A program made the position numbers and the translations under genes. The notes beneath the pieces are model-generated. The model made no database searches. It had not been told where the DNA came from and saw nothing but the letters and a program-made list of their open reading frames with translations. Source: Butyrivibrio sp. NC3005 (GTDB taxonomy: Bacteria; Bacillota; Clostridia; Lachnospirales; Lachnospiraceae). From it: a DNA stretch of 64,000 bases. This document shows positions 17,896-27,260 of this stretch, in pieces; positions within the stretch are counted from its first letter, which is position 1; every line of letters begins with the position of its first letter. The stretch is from positions 68,948-132,947 of the forward strand of contig NZ_KE384207.1 in the NCBI RefSeq assembly GCF_000424545.1, written 5' to 3'.

Positions 17896-18044
17896 TACAT
17901 TCCTCAAAAATCTTTAGTTATTTATCATCCTGTCTCCATACTATTTTTATCATCACTAATGTTTCTAAAAACAGTAACAGTAATTATTTTAGCACTCTCG
18001 ATATAGTATGTCACATAAAAATTTTATTATATTTTTTTATCAAC

Positions 18045-18090
18045 AAAAAATCCATATCTTATGTTTTTGCACATAAAATACGGATTTTTT
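18045..18090 (-). terminator. Terminator after the DEAD-box gene
   Basis: On the minus strand AAAAAATCCGTAT...ATATGGATTTTTT forms an imperfect long stem ending in T6, about 25 bases past the stop at 18116. Confidence 0.65.
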
Positions 18091-18115
18091 GATATCACTA
18101 GACTAAACTATAGTT

Positions 18116-20206
18116 TTATTCGCCGTCTTTATGAAATTTTCCATCAGCACCGCGAGTTTTTATCGCTACACCTCCAAAAAAGCGATCCTCACTTCTCTCG
18201 ACTCTCATTCCTCTACGCTCTCTTGAAGAAAGGCGTCCTTCTTTAGTTTTAGTTTTATCTAAAACCTTACCAAATCCACGGTTCTTTTCAACACGTCTTT
18301 CTTTTCCCCTTCTGTCAGAATCACGATTTTCACGTTTTTTATCTTCTACGCGACCAAAACGTTTTGCTCCATGGTCCTTTCCAAGACGTTCTTTATCACC
18401 AAATCGGTCTCTGTCACCGAAACGTTTCCTATCTCGACCGCCTCTACGCTCTTTACCATCTCTATCAAAACGGCCTCTTCCTTCTTTATCAAAACGGCCT
18501 CTTCCTTCTCTTCCAGATCTTGAACCCATACGACCTCTGTCACGATGACGATTTCTACGCTCATCCTCAATTTTGAGATCTTCAAGATCATCTCCCATCT
18601 TGAGACGCATAAATCCAGCTGCAAGCTGTTCAGCTGTGTATTCACCCTCTTCAATCTTCTGCATTACAAAGTTAAGAGTTGAATCAATGTTTCCATTCTC
18701 AAGAACATCAATAACCTCAGCAAAAATCTTCTGAGATTTTGCTCTTGTAATATCTTTTGCAGATGGTACTTTACGTTCTTCAATCTTGGTATGACAAATT
18801 CTCTCAATATCACGAAGTTTATACATTTCACGACCGCTTACAAGAGTAAAAGATCTTCCACTCTTACCTGCACGACCTGTTCTACCAATTCTGTGTACGT
18901 AGTACTCAATATCTTCAGGAATATCAAAGTTAAATACACAGTCTACACCACTAACATCTATTCCTCTTGCAGCAACATCAGTTGCGATAAGAATATTGAT
19001 AGTACCTTTTCTGAAAGTATTCATAACCATATCTCTCTGATTCTGAGAAAGATCTCCATGAAGACCATCTGCTTCATATCCCTTGTCCTTAAGCTTTGTA
19101 GCAAGCTCATCAACCATTCTCTTTGTATTGGCAAAAATAAGAGAACGCTTTGGCTGATAAAAATCAATAAGTCTGCAAAGAACTTCAAACTTAATATTTC
19201 GAGGAATTACAAAGTAACTCTGTTCAATAGACTTAGTAGTAATTTCCTTTGGAGTCATACGAATGTATTCTGCATCAGATTTCTGATACTGTCTTGTAAT
19301 CTCTAAAATTGGCTTAGGCATTGTAGCAGAAAAAAGTGCTGTCTGGCGTTCTTCCGGCATTCCCTGAAGAATTGTCTCGATATCATCACGGAATCCCATA
19401 TCAAGCATTTCATCTGCTTCGTCAAGAACCAAAGTCTTAACAGTCTCCATCTTCATTGTATGACGACGCATATGATCCATTACTCGTCCTGGTGTACCAA
19501 CTACAATCTGAACTCCACCAGATAATGCTCTAATCTGACGCATAATATCTTGACCGCCATATACTGACAAAACCTTTATTCCATGCATATATTTTGCAAA
19601 ATCACGAATATCATCAGCTGCCTGCATTGCAAGTTCTCTTGTTGGACAAAGGATAACTGCCTGAAGCTCCTTCTTTGAAGAATCAACTCTTTCAAGCACT
19701 GGGATACCAAATGCAGCAGTCTTTCCTGTACCAGTCTGAGCCTGTCCGATGATATCACGACCAGACATCATAACAGGGATAGCAGCCTCCTGAATAGGCG
19801 ACATATATTCAAATCCCATCTCGGAAACTGCTCTTAAAATACGTTCATCCAATCCGGATTCATCATAACGACGTCTCTTTTCTTCTTTATCTTCAGTTTC
19901 TTCTGAAACTTCTGCCTTAGCATTCTCTTCTATGCAATTTTTTTTCTCAAAAGTTTCTTTAGAACCACAATTTTCCATTTTTTCAGCCTTTACTAACTCT
20001 TCAGCCTCTGACTTTTCTACCTTATCTACGCTTTTTCCAAATGCTTTTGCAACAAAACTATCTGTTGAATCTATTTCCATATCTTTCTCTATCGTATTCT
20101 CACGCTTTGACTCGTTATATTTCTTATAACCCTTACGTTCATCTCTATGATGAAATATATCTGTATCCATTGTAAAAATTTCGAGATCTTCTAAAATATC
20201 GCTCAT
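18116..20206 (-). CDS. DEAD-box RNA helicase with acidic N- and Arg-rich C-terminal tails
   Basis: Residues ~115-500 hold the two RecA domains: Q motif (SPIQEAAIP), Walker A (AQTGTGKT), VLDEADEM, FSATMP and HRIGRTGR. It resembles CshA-type cold-shock and degradosome helicases. It is longer than usual (696 aa): ~110 acidic residues precede the core, and the last ~150 are Arg/Gly/Asp-rich (GREGRGRFDKEGRGRFDRDG), an RNA-binding tail prone to condensation. A terminator-like hairpin lies between it and the upstream gene, so expression may depend on read-through or on its own promoter. Confidence 0.93.
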   Translation of the reverse strand: MSDILEDLEIFTMDTDIFHHRDERKGYKKYNESKRENTIEKDMEIDSTDSFVAKAFGKSVDKVEKSEAEELVKAEKMENCGSKETFEKKNCIEENAKAEVSEETEDKEEKRRRYDESGLDERILRAVSEMGFEYMSPIQEAAIPVMMSGRDIIGQAQTGTGKTAAFGIPVLERVDSSKKELQAVILCPTRELAMQAADDIRDFAKYMHGIKVLSVYGGQDIMRQIRALSGGVQIVVGTPGRVMDHMRRHTMKMETVKTLVLDEADEMLDMGFRDDIETILQGMPEERQTALFSATMPKPILEITRQYQKSDAEYIRMTPKEITTKSIEQSYFVIPRNIKFEVLCRLIDFYQPKRSLIFANTKRMVDELATKLKDKGYEADGLHGDLSQNQRDMVMNTFRKGTINILIATDVAARGIDVSGVDCVFNFDIPEDIEYYVHRIGRTGRAGKSGRSFTLVSGREMYKLRDIERICHTKIEERKVPSAKDITRAKSQKIFAEVIDVLENGNIDSTLNFVMQKIEEGEYTAEQLAAGFMRLKMGDDLEDLKIEDERRNRHRDRGRMGSRSGREGRGRFDKEGRGRFDRDGKERRGGRDRKRFGDRDRFGDKERLGKDHGAKRFGRVEDKKRENRDSDRRGKERRVEKNRGFGKVLDKTKTKEGRLSSRERRGMRVERSEDRFFGGVAIKTRGADGKFHKDGE

Positions 20207-20230
20207 TATAATTAAACCTTTCTTCTCAGA

Positions 20231-20263
20231 AAAAAAGACAGGTCAATGTATGTCAGACCTGCC
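20231..20263 (-). terminator. Terminator or attenuator upstream of the DEAD-box gene
   Basis: On the minus strand GGCAGGTC pairs with GACCTGTC, followed by T7. It sits between the pncC stop and the helicase start, so it either ends the operon or attenuates helicase expression. Confidence 0.75.
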
Positions 20264-20305
20264 CTTTCTCTATAAGCATAACTTAAAACATACTACATCA
20301 TTGTT

Positions 20306-20773
20306 TTATTGGATTATCTCTAGAACTCGATGTATTGCACACTCAACTGCCTGCCTGCGCACTTCGCTTCTATCTCCTGTAAACAGCTTTTTTTCTGAAA
20401 AAACCTTGCCATTAACGAAAAATCCAATATAAACGCATCCAATTGGATGCTCCTTTGTTCCACCACCAGGACCAGCTATCCCTGTAGTTGCAATGGCAAC
20501 ATCTGCATTTGCTCTAACTGCAGCATTTCTTGCCATTGACTCGGCGCATTCAAAACTAATCTCTGTATATTTCTCAATTATTTCATGCTCAACGCCAAGC
20601 ATCTCTTCTTTAGCTTCGTTACTATATGTAACAAAACCACGTTTAAAAACTTCCGACGAACCTTCAATATCAGTAATTGCAGCAGCCACCATACCACCCG
20701 TACAGGATTCAGCTGTTGTAATCTTCATCTTTCTACTAATCAAAAGTTTTACAAGCAACTCATTTTCAGCCAT
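20306..20773 (-). CDS. pncC: Nicotinamide-nucleotide amidohydrolase (CinA C-terminal domain)
   Basis: Deamidates NMN to nicotinate mononucleotide in pyridine nucleotide recycling. The family signature is clear: TTAESCTGGMVAAAITDI with the catalytic Ser/Thr region, FVTYSNEAKEEMLGV, and TTGIAGPGGGTKEHPIG. At 155 aa it is the stand-alone C-terminal domain, without the N-terminal COG1058 half of CinA. It follows pgsA in the housekeeping operon, a conserved order in Firmicutes. Confidence 0.92.
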   Translation of the reverse strand: MAENELLVKLLISRKMKITTAESCTGGMVAAAITDIEGSSEVFKRGFVTYSNEAKEEMLGVEHEIIEKYTEISFECAESMARNAAVRANADVAIATTGIAGPGGGTKEHPIGCVYIGFFVNGKVFSEKKLFTGDRSEVRRQAVECAIHRVLEIIQ

Positions 20774-20839
20774 AGCATTTACCTATTAGGCTCTGTAAAA
20801 AACGCCACTAAATTCCATATATAAAGCAGTCATTTTTTA

Positions 20840-21397
20840 TTACATTTGCCCATCCATTACATTCCAATTCTTTATAAGGTAATCTCCAAGGGATATAATT
20901 GTAAGTGCAAGTGCTATGAACATAATTACATTTGTGAGAATACCATAAGCCTGTCCCAAAGCATTTCCACTATGACTAATCTTATAATCCACATCGATTA
21001 TCATCATAATAACCATAATCATCTGAAAAGTAGTCTTAAACTTTCCCCACCAACTTGCAGCAATCACGCTACCCTTTTCTGCAGCAATAAGACGAAAACC
21101 ACTTATTATAAACTCTCTTGCTATTATCAGTATAACAACCCATGTCCAAATTCGGTTAGCGCCTACAAGACAGATCATCGCAGAACAAACAAGCATTTTA
21201 TCTGCAAGCGGATCCATAAATTTACCAAAGTCTGTTATAAGATTATATCTTCTAGCAATTTTACCATCTGCCAAATCGGTAAGACTTGCAACTACAAATA
21301 ATACAAGTGCTATCCATTTGTATCCCAACAACATGAACGCTACAAAAAAAGGAATCATAAGAACACGAAGCATCGTCAACTTATTAGGTAAATTCAT
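20840..21397 (-). CDS. pgsA: CDP-diacylglycerol-glycerol-3-phosphate 3-phosphatidyltransferase
   Basis: Commits CDP-diacylglycerol to phosphatidylglycerol. The CDP-alcohol phosphatidyltransferase motif is complete, from DLADGKIARR through GKFMDPLADK, giving the D-x2-DG-x2-AR-x8-G-x3-D-x3-D pattern. Several hydrophobic segments make it an integral membrane enzyme; 185 aa is normal. It lies between rimO and pncC on the minus strand. Confidence 0.94.
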   Translation of the reverse strand: MNLPNKLTMLRVLMIPFFVAFMLLGYKWIALVLFVVASLTDLADGKIARRYNLITDFGKFMDPLADKMLVCSAMICLVGANRIWTWVVILIIAREFIISGFRLIAAEKGSVIAASWWGKFKTTFQMIMVIMMIIDVDYKISHSGNALGQAYGILTNVIMFIALALTIISLGDYLIKNWNVMDGQM

Positions 21398-21436
21398 TTT
21401 GTCGTTCCCCTCTTTCTTCCATCATCCTTATTATTT

Positions 21437-22801
21437 TTAGTCCTCTATTAGCTCTCCTAAAAGATCATAGGAATCACTGTCTGTAACAACTACGTCCACA
21501 AAACGTCCGCTAAGAAGGTCATATGGAACGTTCTCTATGAATATAAAACCATCAATATCCGGACTATCTTTGTACGTTCTAGCCACATACGTTCTAAGGC
21601 ATCTTCCTTGATTGTCATATTTTTCTTCCTCATCGCCAATTCTTCCCTCAATTACAGCTTTGAGTTTTTGACCAATCATTTTCCTTGCTGATGCGAATGC
21701 AAACTTCTGCTGAACTTCCATAAGCTCTTTTTGTCGAAGTATTTTAGTTTCTTCGCTAATCTGATCAGGCATATTAGCTGCGACAGTTCCTTCTTCTGGA
21801 GAATATGTAAAAACTCCTAATCTATCAAAAGCTAAAGCTTCTACTAGTTCAACAGTCTGTTTATGATCATCTTCTGTCTCTCCAGGAAAACCTGATATAA
21901 GAGTTGTTCGAAGACAAATATCTGGAATTTCTCTTCTTAATTTCTCGATAAGCTGTCTAATTTCAGCATTATTAGTACGCCGTCCCATCTTTCTAAGAAC
22001 ATTATCGCTTCCGCTCTGTATTGGAAGATCAAGATATTTACAAATCTTAGGCTCTGTTTTAATAACTTCTATAAGTTCATCTGTAATTTCTTCAGGGTAA
22101 CAGTACATTACTCTTATCCATTCAAAGCCTTCGATTTTGCAAAGCTGCCTAAGTAATTCTGGAAGCTTCTTCTCACCATACAAATCCATGCCATAAACAG
22201 TTGTTTCCTGAGCAACAATTATAAGCTCTGTAACACCCAATCTGGCAAGTTCTCTTGCCTCATGAAGAACATTTTCCATAGGTACACTTCTATAATGTCC
22301 TCTGACTTTTGGTATAATGCAGTAACTGCAATTCTTGTTACAGCCTTCAGCAATCTTCAAATAACTATAATTTCCACCAGTTGTTAGAATTCTCTTTCTA
22401 TCACAAATTGGAGCTTTATCAATACTTTCAAAATAATTATTCTTCTGTCCTGATATTATCTCTTCAAGACTCTCTACTACTTTGTCGAATGCGGTAGTAC
22501 CAAGTATTTCATCTACTTCGGGTATTTCTTTTTGAATTTCATCTTTATAGCGCTGAGCAAGGCAACCAGTTACGATTAACGCTTTAAGCCGGCCACTCTT
22601 ACGAAGCTCTGCTAATTCCAGAATTGTATCTATGCTTTCTTGTTTTGCATCATTAATAAAGCAGCAGGTATTGACCACTGCTGCCTCTGCTTCTGTGTCA
22701 TCATCTGTAAATTCAAAACCATGTTCCGAGAGCATGCCAAGCATGTACTCGGACTCAACACGGTTCTTATCGCATCCGAGCGAAACAAATAAAATCTTCA
22801 T
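21437..22801 (-). CDS. rimO: Ribosomal protein S12 methylthiotransferase
   Basis: A radical-SAM enzyme that adds a methylthio group to an aspartate of ribosomal protein S12. The N-terminal UPF0004 domain begins MKILFVSLGCDKNRVESE, with further cluster cysteines at VNTCCFI and VTGCLAQ. The radical-SAM CxxxCxxC motif is GCNKNCSYCIIP, and a TRAM domain ends the protein. 454 aa is typical. It starts twelve bases after the rpoZ stop, inside the same operon. Confidence 0.95.
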   Translation of the reverse strand: MKILFVSLGCDKNRVESEYMLGMLSEHGFEFTDDDTEAEAAVVNTCCFINDAKQESIDTILELAELRKSGRLKALIVTGCLAQRYKDEIQKEIPEVDEILGTTAFDKVVESLEEIISGQKNNYFESIDKAPICDRKRILTTGGNYSYLKIAEGCNKNCSYCIIPKVRGHYRSVPMENVLHEARELARLGVTELIIVAQETTVYGMDLYGEKKLPELLRQLCKIEGFEWIRVMYCYPEEITDELIEVIKTEPKICKYLDLPIQSGSDNVLRKMGRRTNNAEIRQLIEKLRREIPDICLRTTLISGFPGETEDDHKQTVELVEALAFDRLGVFTYSPEEGTVAANMPDQISEETKILRQKELMEVQQKFAFASARKMIGQKLKAVIEGRIGDEEEKYDNQGRCLRTYVARTYKDSPDIDGFIFIENVPYDLLSGRFVDVVVTDSDSYDLLGELIED

Positions 22802-22812
22802 CCCGTTCGTAA

Positions 22813-23193
22813 TTATACCTCTGCTGATTCTTCGGAATCTTTCTTGCTCTCTTTTTTATCTTCCTTCTTGCCTTCTTTATCACCGGCCTTTTCTGTATTT
22901 GATTCTTCAGCATCTGCCTCAGCATTCTTCTTTGCAATTGTCTCAGCCATTGCAATTTTCTCTTCATCTGTGAGAATACCAAGCTTATCCTGATAAAGCT
23001 CATTTACTGCTACAGTAAGAGCCTTGTCTCTTGGACTAGCATCAATCATAACTTCATCACCGGCAATAATCTGTCTAGCACGCTTTGAAGTTGCCATAAC
23101 GATGGAATAACGGCTGCTGATTACAGGTTCTTCACCTTCCTCAACACCTTTGTTTACTACATTCATCAGGTCTACATAAGACGGATGTATCAT
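22813..23193 (-). CDS. rpoZ: RNA polymerase omega subunit
   Basis: The small RNA polymerase assembly subunit. Residues 1-70 match omega (MIHPSYVDLM; SSRYSIVMATSKRARQI; ALTVAVNELYQ). The last ~40 residues are an acidic and Lys-rich low-complexity extension (KEGKKEDKKESKKDSEES), making it longer than many omegas. It lies downstream of gmk with a 160-base gap that could hold a separate promoter. Confidence 0.93.
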   Translation of the reverse strand: MIHPSYVDLMNVVNKGVEEGEEPVISSRYSIVMATSKRARQIIAGDEVMIDASPRDKALTVAVNELYQDKLGILTDEEKIAMAETIAKKNAEADAEESNTEKAGDKEGKKEDKKESKKDSEESAEV

Positions 23194-23355
23194 TTCTTAC
23201 TTCCTTTCTTACCACATTCAATGAATATGGTATTTCAACATTTTCAGACTAGGCATTTTACATCAACCACTAACTGAACAACAACGTATTATACCCCAAT
23301 AATCACTATTATGTCAATGAAATTGTGCTTTGTACGTTTTATCACTCTGATATAA

Positions 23356-23982
23356 TTACTGTTCGAATTTTTTTAATTCCTGTCTGATTTCAGCTATAAA
23401 CTCTTCATTTCTATCAGGAGTAAAGTGAGCACTTGAAATAATTTCGTGCATTTTTTTTACACACTCATCCAGATCATCGTTTACAAGTATATAATCATAC
23501 TCCTCTATTCCCTTTGATTCTTTTACCGCAGTGGAAAGACGACCTTTTATAACTTCATCGCTTTCTGTACCTCTACCTCTAAGCCTTTCTTCAAGTACCT
23601 GTGCGCTTGGCGGCATTACAAAAAGAAGAACTGCTTTAGGGAACTTCTTTTTTATCTGCAACGCACCCTGAATCTCTATTTCCAAAATTACATCAAGTCC
23701 TGCATCAAGTTTCTCTTCTACGAATTGTCTAGGTGTTCCATAATAGTGACCACAGTATCCTGCATGTTCTATAAGTCCATCTTCAGCAATAAGTTTCTCA
23801 AACTCATCATCTTTTATAAAAAAATACTCACGACCATTTTCTTCTCCTGGTCTTGGATTCCTAGTGGTAGCTGATACAGACAATGCATAATTGTCATATT
23901 CTTTAACCAGCCTTTTCATCAAAGTACCTTTTCCAGTTCCTGAAAAACCAGAAATAACAACGATTAATCCTTTACGTTTCAT
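23356..23982 (-). CDS. gmk: Guanylate kinase
   Basis: Phosphorylates GMP to GDP. The P-loop GFSGTGKGTLMK is at the N-terminus, the GMP-binding loop is SVSATTRNPRPGEENGREY, and 208 aa is the normal size. The start is the ATG at 23982; it overlaps the end of remA by eleven bases, so the two are coupled. Order yicC-remA-gmk-rpoZ is the classic Firmicute arrangement. Confidence 0.95.
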   Translation of the reverse strand: MKRKGLIVVISGFSGTGKGTLMKRLVKEYDNYALSVSATTRNPRPGEENGREYFFIKDDEFEKLIAEDGLIEHAGYCGHYYGTPRQFVEEKLDAGLDVILEIEIQGALQIKKKFPKAVLLFVMPPSAQVLEERLRGRGTESDEVIKGRLSTAVKESKGIEEYDYILVNDDLDECVKKMHEIISSAHFTPDRNEEFIAEIRQELKKFEQ

Positions 23983-24235
23983 TTTTCTCAAAATCTCTTT
24001 CTTCTATTCTTGCAGCAATAGTCTCAGGAAGAAGTGCAGAAAGCACTACCATTCCATTGTCCATCACAATAACTGCCTTTGTCTTTCTGCCAGCACTAGC
24101 ATCTATGCAAGTCTCTTTATCTTTGGCATTTTGCACCAGTCTTTTTATAGGTGCCGCCTCAGGAGAAACGATGCTTATAACATGGCTCAAATTTACTATA
24201 TTGCCAAATCCAATATGCGTAAAAACATCTTTCAT
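23972..24235 (-). CDS. remA: RemA family DNA-binding regulator
   Basis: 87 aa, DUF370 family. The start MKDVFTHIGFGNIVNLSHVI and the segment IDASAGRKTKAVIVMDN are characteristic. In Bacillus subtilis RemA is a nucleosome-like activator of biofilm matrix and osmoprotection genes. Its position between yicC and gmk supports the call. The targets in this organism are unknown. Confidence 0.93.
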   Translation of the reverse strand: MKDVFTHIGFGNIVNLSHVISIVSPEAAPIKRLVQNAKDKETCIDASAGRKTKAVIVMDNGMVVLSALLPETIAARIEERDFEKNET

Positions 24236-24256
24236 AGTCTACACTTTCAATTACAA

Positions 24257-25144
24257 TTATTCAAGATTCTGTATCTGTTCTCTGATTTTCTCAATGGTAG
24301 TCTTTAAATCTATCGCTTTATTGGATACTTCCAAATCACTGGTTTTACTAAGAGTAGTGTTAGCTTCGCGATTCATCTCCTGTGCAAGGAAATCCAGTTT
24401 TCTTCCAACACCATTCTCGCTATCACCATTTTCCAAAGCCTTCCTGGTAGCCTCGATATGACTGCGAAGTCTGACCAATTCCTCATCAACGCAAATTTTA
24501 TCTGCAAAAAGAGCCACTTCCATTGCCAATCTGTTTTCGTCAACTTGAATATCATGAATTAAATCATCAATTTTCTGTCTGAGATTTGTTTTATACTCTT
24601 CCACTATCATTGGAGAGCGTTCTGTAATGAAATTTACATCTTCAAGCATCTTATCAAGCTTCTTTTCAAGATCGTTTTTGAGAAACTCTCCCTCTCTTTG
24701 ACGAGCATTTGAAAACTGCTCACCAGCCTGATCAATAGCTTCTTTAAGAGGTGGCCAAAAAATGTTTTCATCGATTTCTCCAACTTCCTGAGTAATAACA
24801 TCAGGAAGCGACGCCATTCTTGATAATCCCACATCATTTTTCAAACCAAAATCTGATGCAAGACTCTCAAGACATCTCATATATTGCTCTGCCACATCTT
24901 TGTTATACTGAATACGTGTATCTGAACCATTTAAATCTTCACAGGTTATAAACACATCAACTTTTCCGCGCTTAACAAATTTCTTTAATTCCGTTCTGAT
25001 ATCAGCCTCAAGAATATTGAACATCTTAGGCATTTTCAATCCCAAATCAAGATACCTGTTATTAACAGATTTCATTTCGACTGTAATGCGGTGCTTTTCA
25101 CGCATTACTTCTCCGCGGCCAAAACCAGTCATACTACTGACCAT
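24257..25144 (-). CDS. yicC: YicC/YloC family endoribonuclease
   Basis: 295 aa. The N-terminus SSMTGFGRGEVM and the C-terminal DUF1732 region (KLDFLAQEMNREANTTLSK) are diagnostic. YicC is a ring-forming Mn-dependent endoribonuclease acting on RNA turnover. The start at 25144 follows GGAGG by nine bases. It is the first gene of the long minus-strand operon and diverges from rqcH; a TTGACT (-35) on the minus strand near 25191-25196 is a likely promoter part. Confidence 0.93.
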   Translation of the reverse strand: MVSSMTGFGRGEVMREKHRITVEMKSVNNRYLDLGLKMPKMFNILEADIRTELKKFVKRGKVDVFITCEDLNGSDTRIQYNKDVAEQYMRCLESLASDFGLKNDVGLSRMASLPDVITQEVGEIDENIFWPPLKEAIDQAGEQFSNARQREGEFLKNDLEKKLDKMLEDVNFITERSPMIVEEYKTNLRQKIDDLIHDIQVDENRLAMEVALFADKICVDEELVRLRSHIEATRKALENGDSENGVGRKLDFLAQEMNREANTTLSKTSDLEVSNKAIDLKTTIEKIREQIQNLE

Positions 25145-25182
25145 ATATTGTGTCCTCCAGTTTTTATGATAAAATAATTAGA

Positions 25183-25233
25183 GCGAAAAAAGTCAATTTA
25201 CACCTTATACATAAAATTATAGGCTTTTTTCGC
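25183..25233. promoter_or_regulatory. Inverted repeat in the yicC/rqcH divergent promoter region
   Basis: GCGAAAAAAG (25183-25192) and CTTTTTTCGC (25224-25233) are perfect 10-base inverted copies enclosing 31 AT-rich bases. The left arm overlaps the minus-strand TTGACT. It could be an operator pair or chance AT-rich symmetry. Confidence 0.35.
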
Positions 25234-25271
25234 ACACTGCGTCAACTAATTAAACAGAAAGGATAACTAAA

Positions 25272-27041
25272 ATGGCTTTTGACGGTATTACCGTAGCAGC
25301 TATTGTGCATGAGCTTTCAGAATTATGCACAGATGGCCGCATATATAAAATTGCACAAACAGAAAAAGATGAAATTATGCTTACTATAAAGCCTCAGGCA
25401 GAAAGAGGCGGAGGCACTTGCAAAGTATGTCTTTCAGCAGATGCGTCCCTTCCACTTGTATATATAAGCAAAGACACAAAGCCTAGCCCAGCGCAGGCTC
25501 CGACTTTCTGTATGGTACTTAGAAAACACATTTTGAACGGAAGAATACGTTCCATCACTCAGCCAGGACTTGAAAGAATAATCCAATTCAACATCGATCA
25601 CCTCGACGAAATGGGGGATTTAAGAACAAAAACACTTCTAATAGAACTTATGGGAAAATACTCAAATATCATTTTCATAGATGATTCTGAGACTATAGTT
25701 GATTCTATAAAACACATTCCAGCTTCTGTTAGTTCTGTCAGAGAAGTACTGCCTGGCCGAAAATACTTCATTCCTCAGACACAAAACAAAGAGAATCCTC
25801 TCGAGATTACAAAGGAAAGCTTTATTTCTCTTATTTCCGCAAGGCCCGAACCTATATTTAAAGCTTTAATAAGTAACTATACAGGTCTTTCCAACGTGAT
25901 AAGCAATGAAATCTGCTATAGAGCTGATGTAGATGCCTTGCTTCCTGCAAATACTCTATCAAACGGTCAGCTTATTCGTTTGTTTAATGTACTAGAACTA
26001 TTTGTAACAAGAATTAAAAAAGGAGATTTCAAACCTGCCATAGCTTATGAGAATGGTCATCCAAAAGATTATGCTGCTTTTCATCTTTCAAGCTATGAAA
26101 AGACACCTGACTGCTTTTTAAAAGAAATGCCAAATATGTCTTTACTTTTATCTTTGTTTTATTCTGAAAAAAATTCCATTACCAGAATAAGACAAAAATC
26201 AGCAAACTTAAGACATATTGTAAGCACAGCTTTAGAAAGAACCATAAGAAAATATGATTTGCAAATGCAGCAAATGAAAGACACCCAAAAAAGAGACAAA
26301 TATCGTTTATACGGCGAACTTCTAAACGTGTACGGATACAGTGCAGAACCCTCTGCAAAATCAATAACGGTAAACAATTATAATACAGGTGAAGATATTA
26401 CCATACCTCTTGACCCAACACTCACCGCAAGCCAAAATGCTCGTCGTTACTATGAACGCTACAACAAATTGAAACGCACTTTTGAAAATCTATCTGAACT
26501 CACTGTAGAAGTCAAAGCTCAGATTGATCACCTTGAGTCTGTTCAAAATTCACTTGATATTGCCAGAACAGAAGCTGACCTTATTCCAATTAGAGACGAG
26601 CTTATCGAATCCGGCTATATTCACAAAAAGACAAACGAAAATAGACGCCCAAAAGACAAAAACATCAGCAAACCACTCCATTACATTAGCAGCGATGGTT
26701 TTGATATTTTTGTTGGAAAGAACAATTTTCAGAACGATCAGATAACTTTCAAATTAGCAAACGGTTCTGATTGGTGGTTCCATGCAAAAGGGATGCCAGG
26801 TTCGCATGTAGTATTACAAACAAAAGCAAAAACAGTGCCTGACAGAGCATTTGAAGAAGCTGCCAGCCTTGCCGCCTATTATTCAAAAGCTAAAGAACAA
26901 GAAAAAGTTGAAATAGACTATCTGCAAAGAAAGAATGTTAAGAAACCCGGTGGAGCAAAACCCGGATTTGTAGTTTATTATACTAATTACTCAATGGCTA
27001 TACGCCCAGATATTTCATCTCTCAAAGAAGTGAATGATTAA
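25272..27041 (+). CDS. rqcH: RqcH (NFACT family) ribosome quality-control factor
   Basis: 589 aa. In bacteria RqcH binds stalled 50S-peptidyl-tRNA complexes and recruits tRNA-Ala to add C-terminal Ala tails. The order is NFACT-N (MAFDGITVAAIVHELSEL onward), helix-hairpin-helix and coiled coil (~residues 330-440), then NFACT-R with DWWFHAKGMPGSHVVL. Older annotations call it a fibronectin-binding protein (FbpA). The ribosome binding site is AGAAAGGA. Downstream lies a module B hairpin and a module C copy. Confidence 0.93.
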   Translation: MAFDGITVAAIVHELSELCTDGRIYKIAQTEKDEIMLTIKPQAERGGGTCKVCLSADASLPLVYISKDTKPSPAQAPTFCMVLRKHILNGRIRSITQPGLERIIQFNIDHLDEMGDLRTKTLLIELMGKYSNIIFIDDSETIVDSIKHIPASVSSVREVLPGRKYFIPQTQNKENPLEITKESFISLISARPEPIFKALISNYTGLSNVISNEICYRADVDALLPANTLSNGQLIRLFNVLELFVTRIKKGDFKPAIAYENGHPKDYAAFHLSSYEKTPDCFLKEMPNMSLLLSLFYSEKNSITRIRQKSANLRHIVSTALERTIRKYDLQMQQMKDTQKRDKYRLYGELLNVYGYSAEPSAKSITVNNYNTGEDITIPLDPTLTASQNARRYYERYNKLKRTFENLSELTVEVKAQIDHLESVQNSLDIARTEADLIPIRDELIESGYIHKKTNENRRPKDKNISKPLHYISSDGFDIFVGKNNFQNDQITFKLANGSDWWFHAKGMPGSHVVLQTKAKTVPDRAFEEAASLAAYYSKAKEQEKVEIDYLQRKNVKKPGGAKPGFVVYYTNYSMAIRPDISSLKEVND

Positions 27042-27250
27042 AAAAAATTTCTAGGTTTTTGTTTTTATCAAAAAATCAAGAACCTAGAAATTCTTTCCAA
27101 TTTCATTTAAAAACCTGCTTTTAAATCAAGTTTTCGAGAACAAAAATCAAAAGGCAAACTAGTCCAAAACATGTTTTTTTAACGACATGGGCTTTTTTAA
27201 CGGTCAGTTTGCTTAGTTTTTAGAACAAAGTGACAAAAACTATAAATCTC
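27042..27250. repeat. Composite B-hairpin plus module C between rqcH and the flippase gene
   Basis: 27050-27090 is a module B first hairpin with extended arms (TTTCTAGGTT.../...AACCTAGAAA), and may act as the rqcH terminator. 27122-27250 resembles module C: GGCAAACT...AGTTTGC arms and the closing GTGACAAAAACTATA. It lies between two convergent genes. Confidence 0.7.
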
Positions 27251-27260
27251 TAAACAAATA

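Noticed and set aside
17995..18010. CTCGATAT on the plus strand as a sigma-28 -10.
   Set aside because: No -35 and no plus-strand gene downstream.
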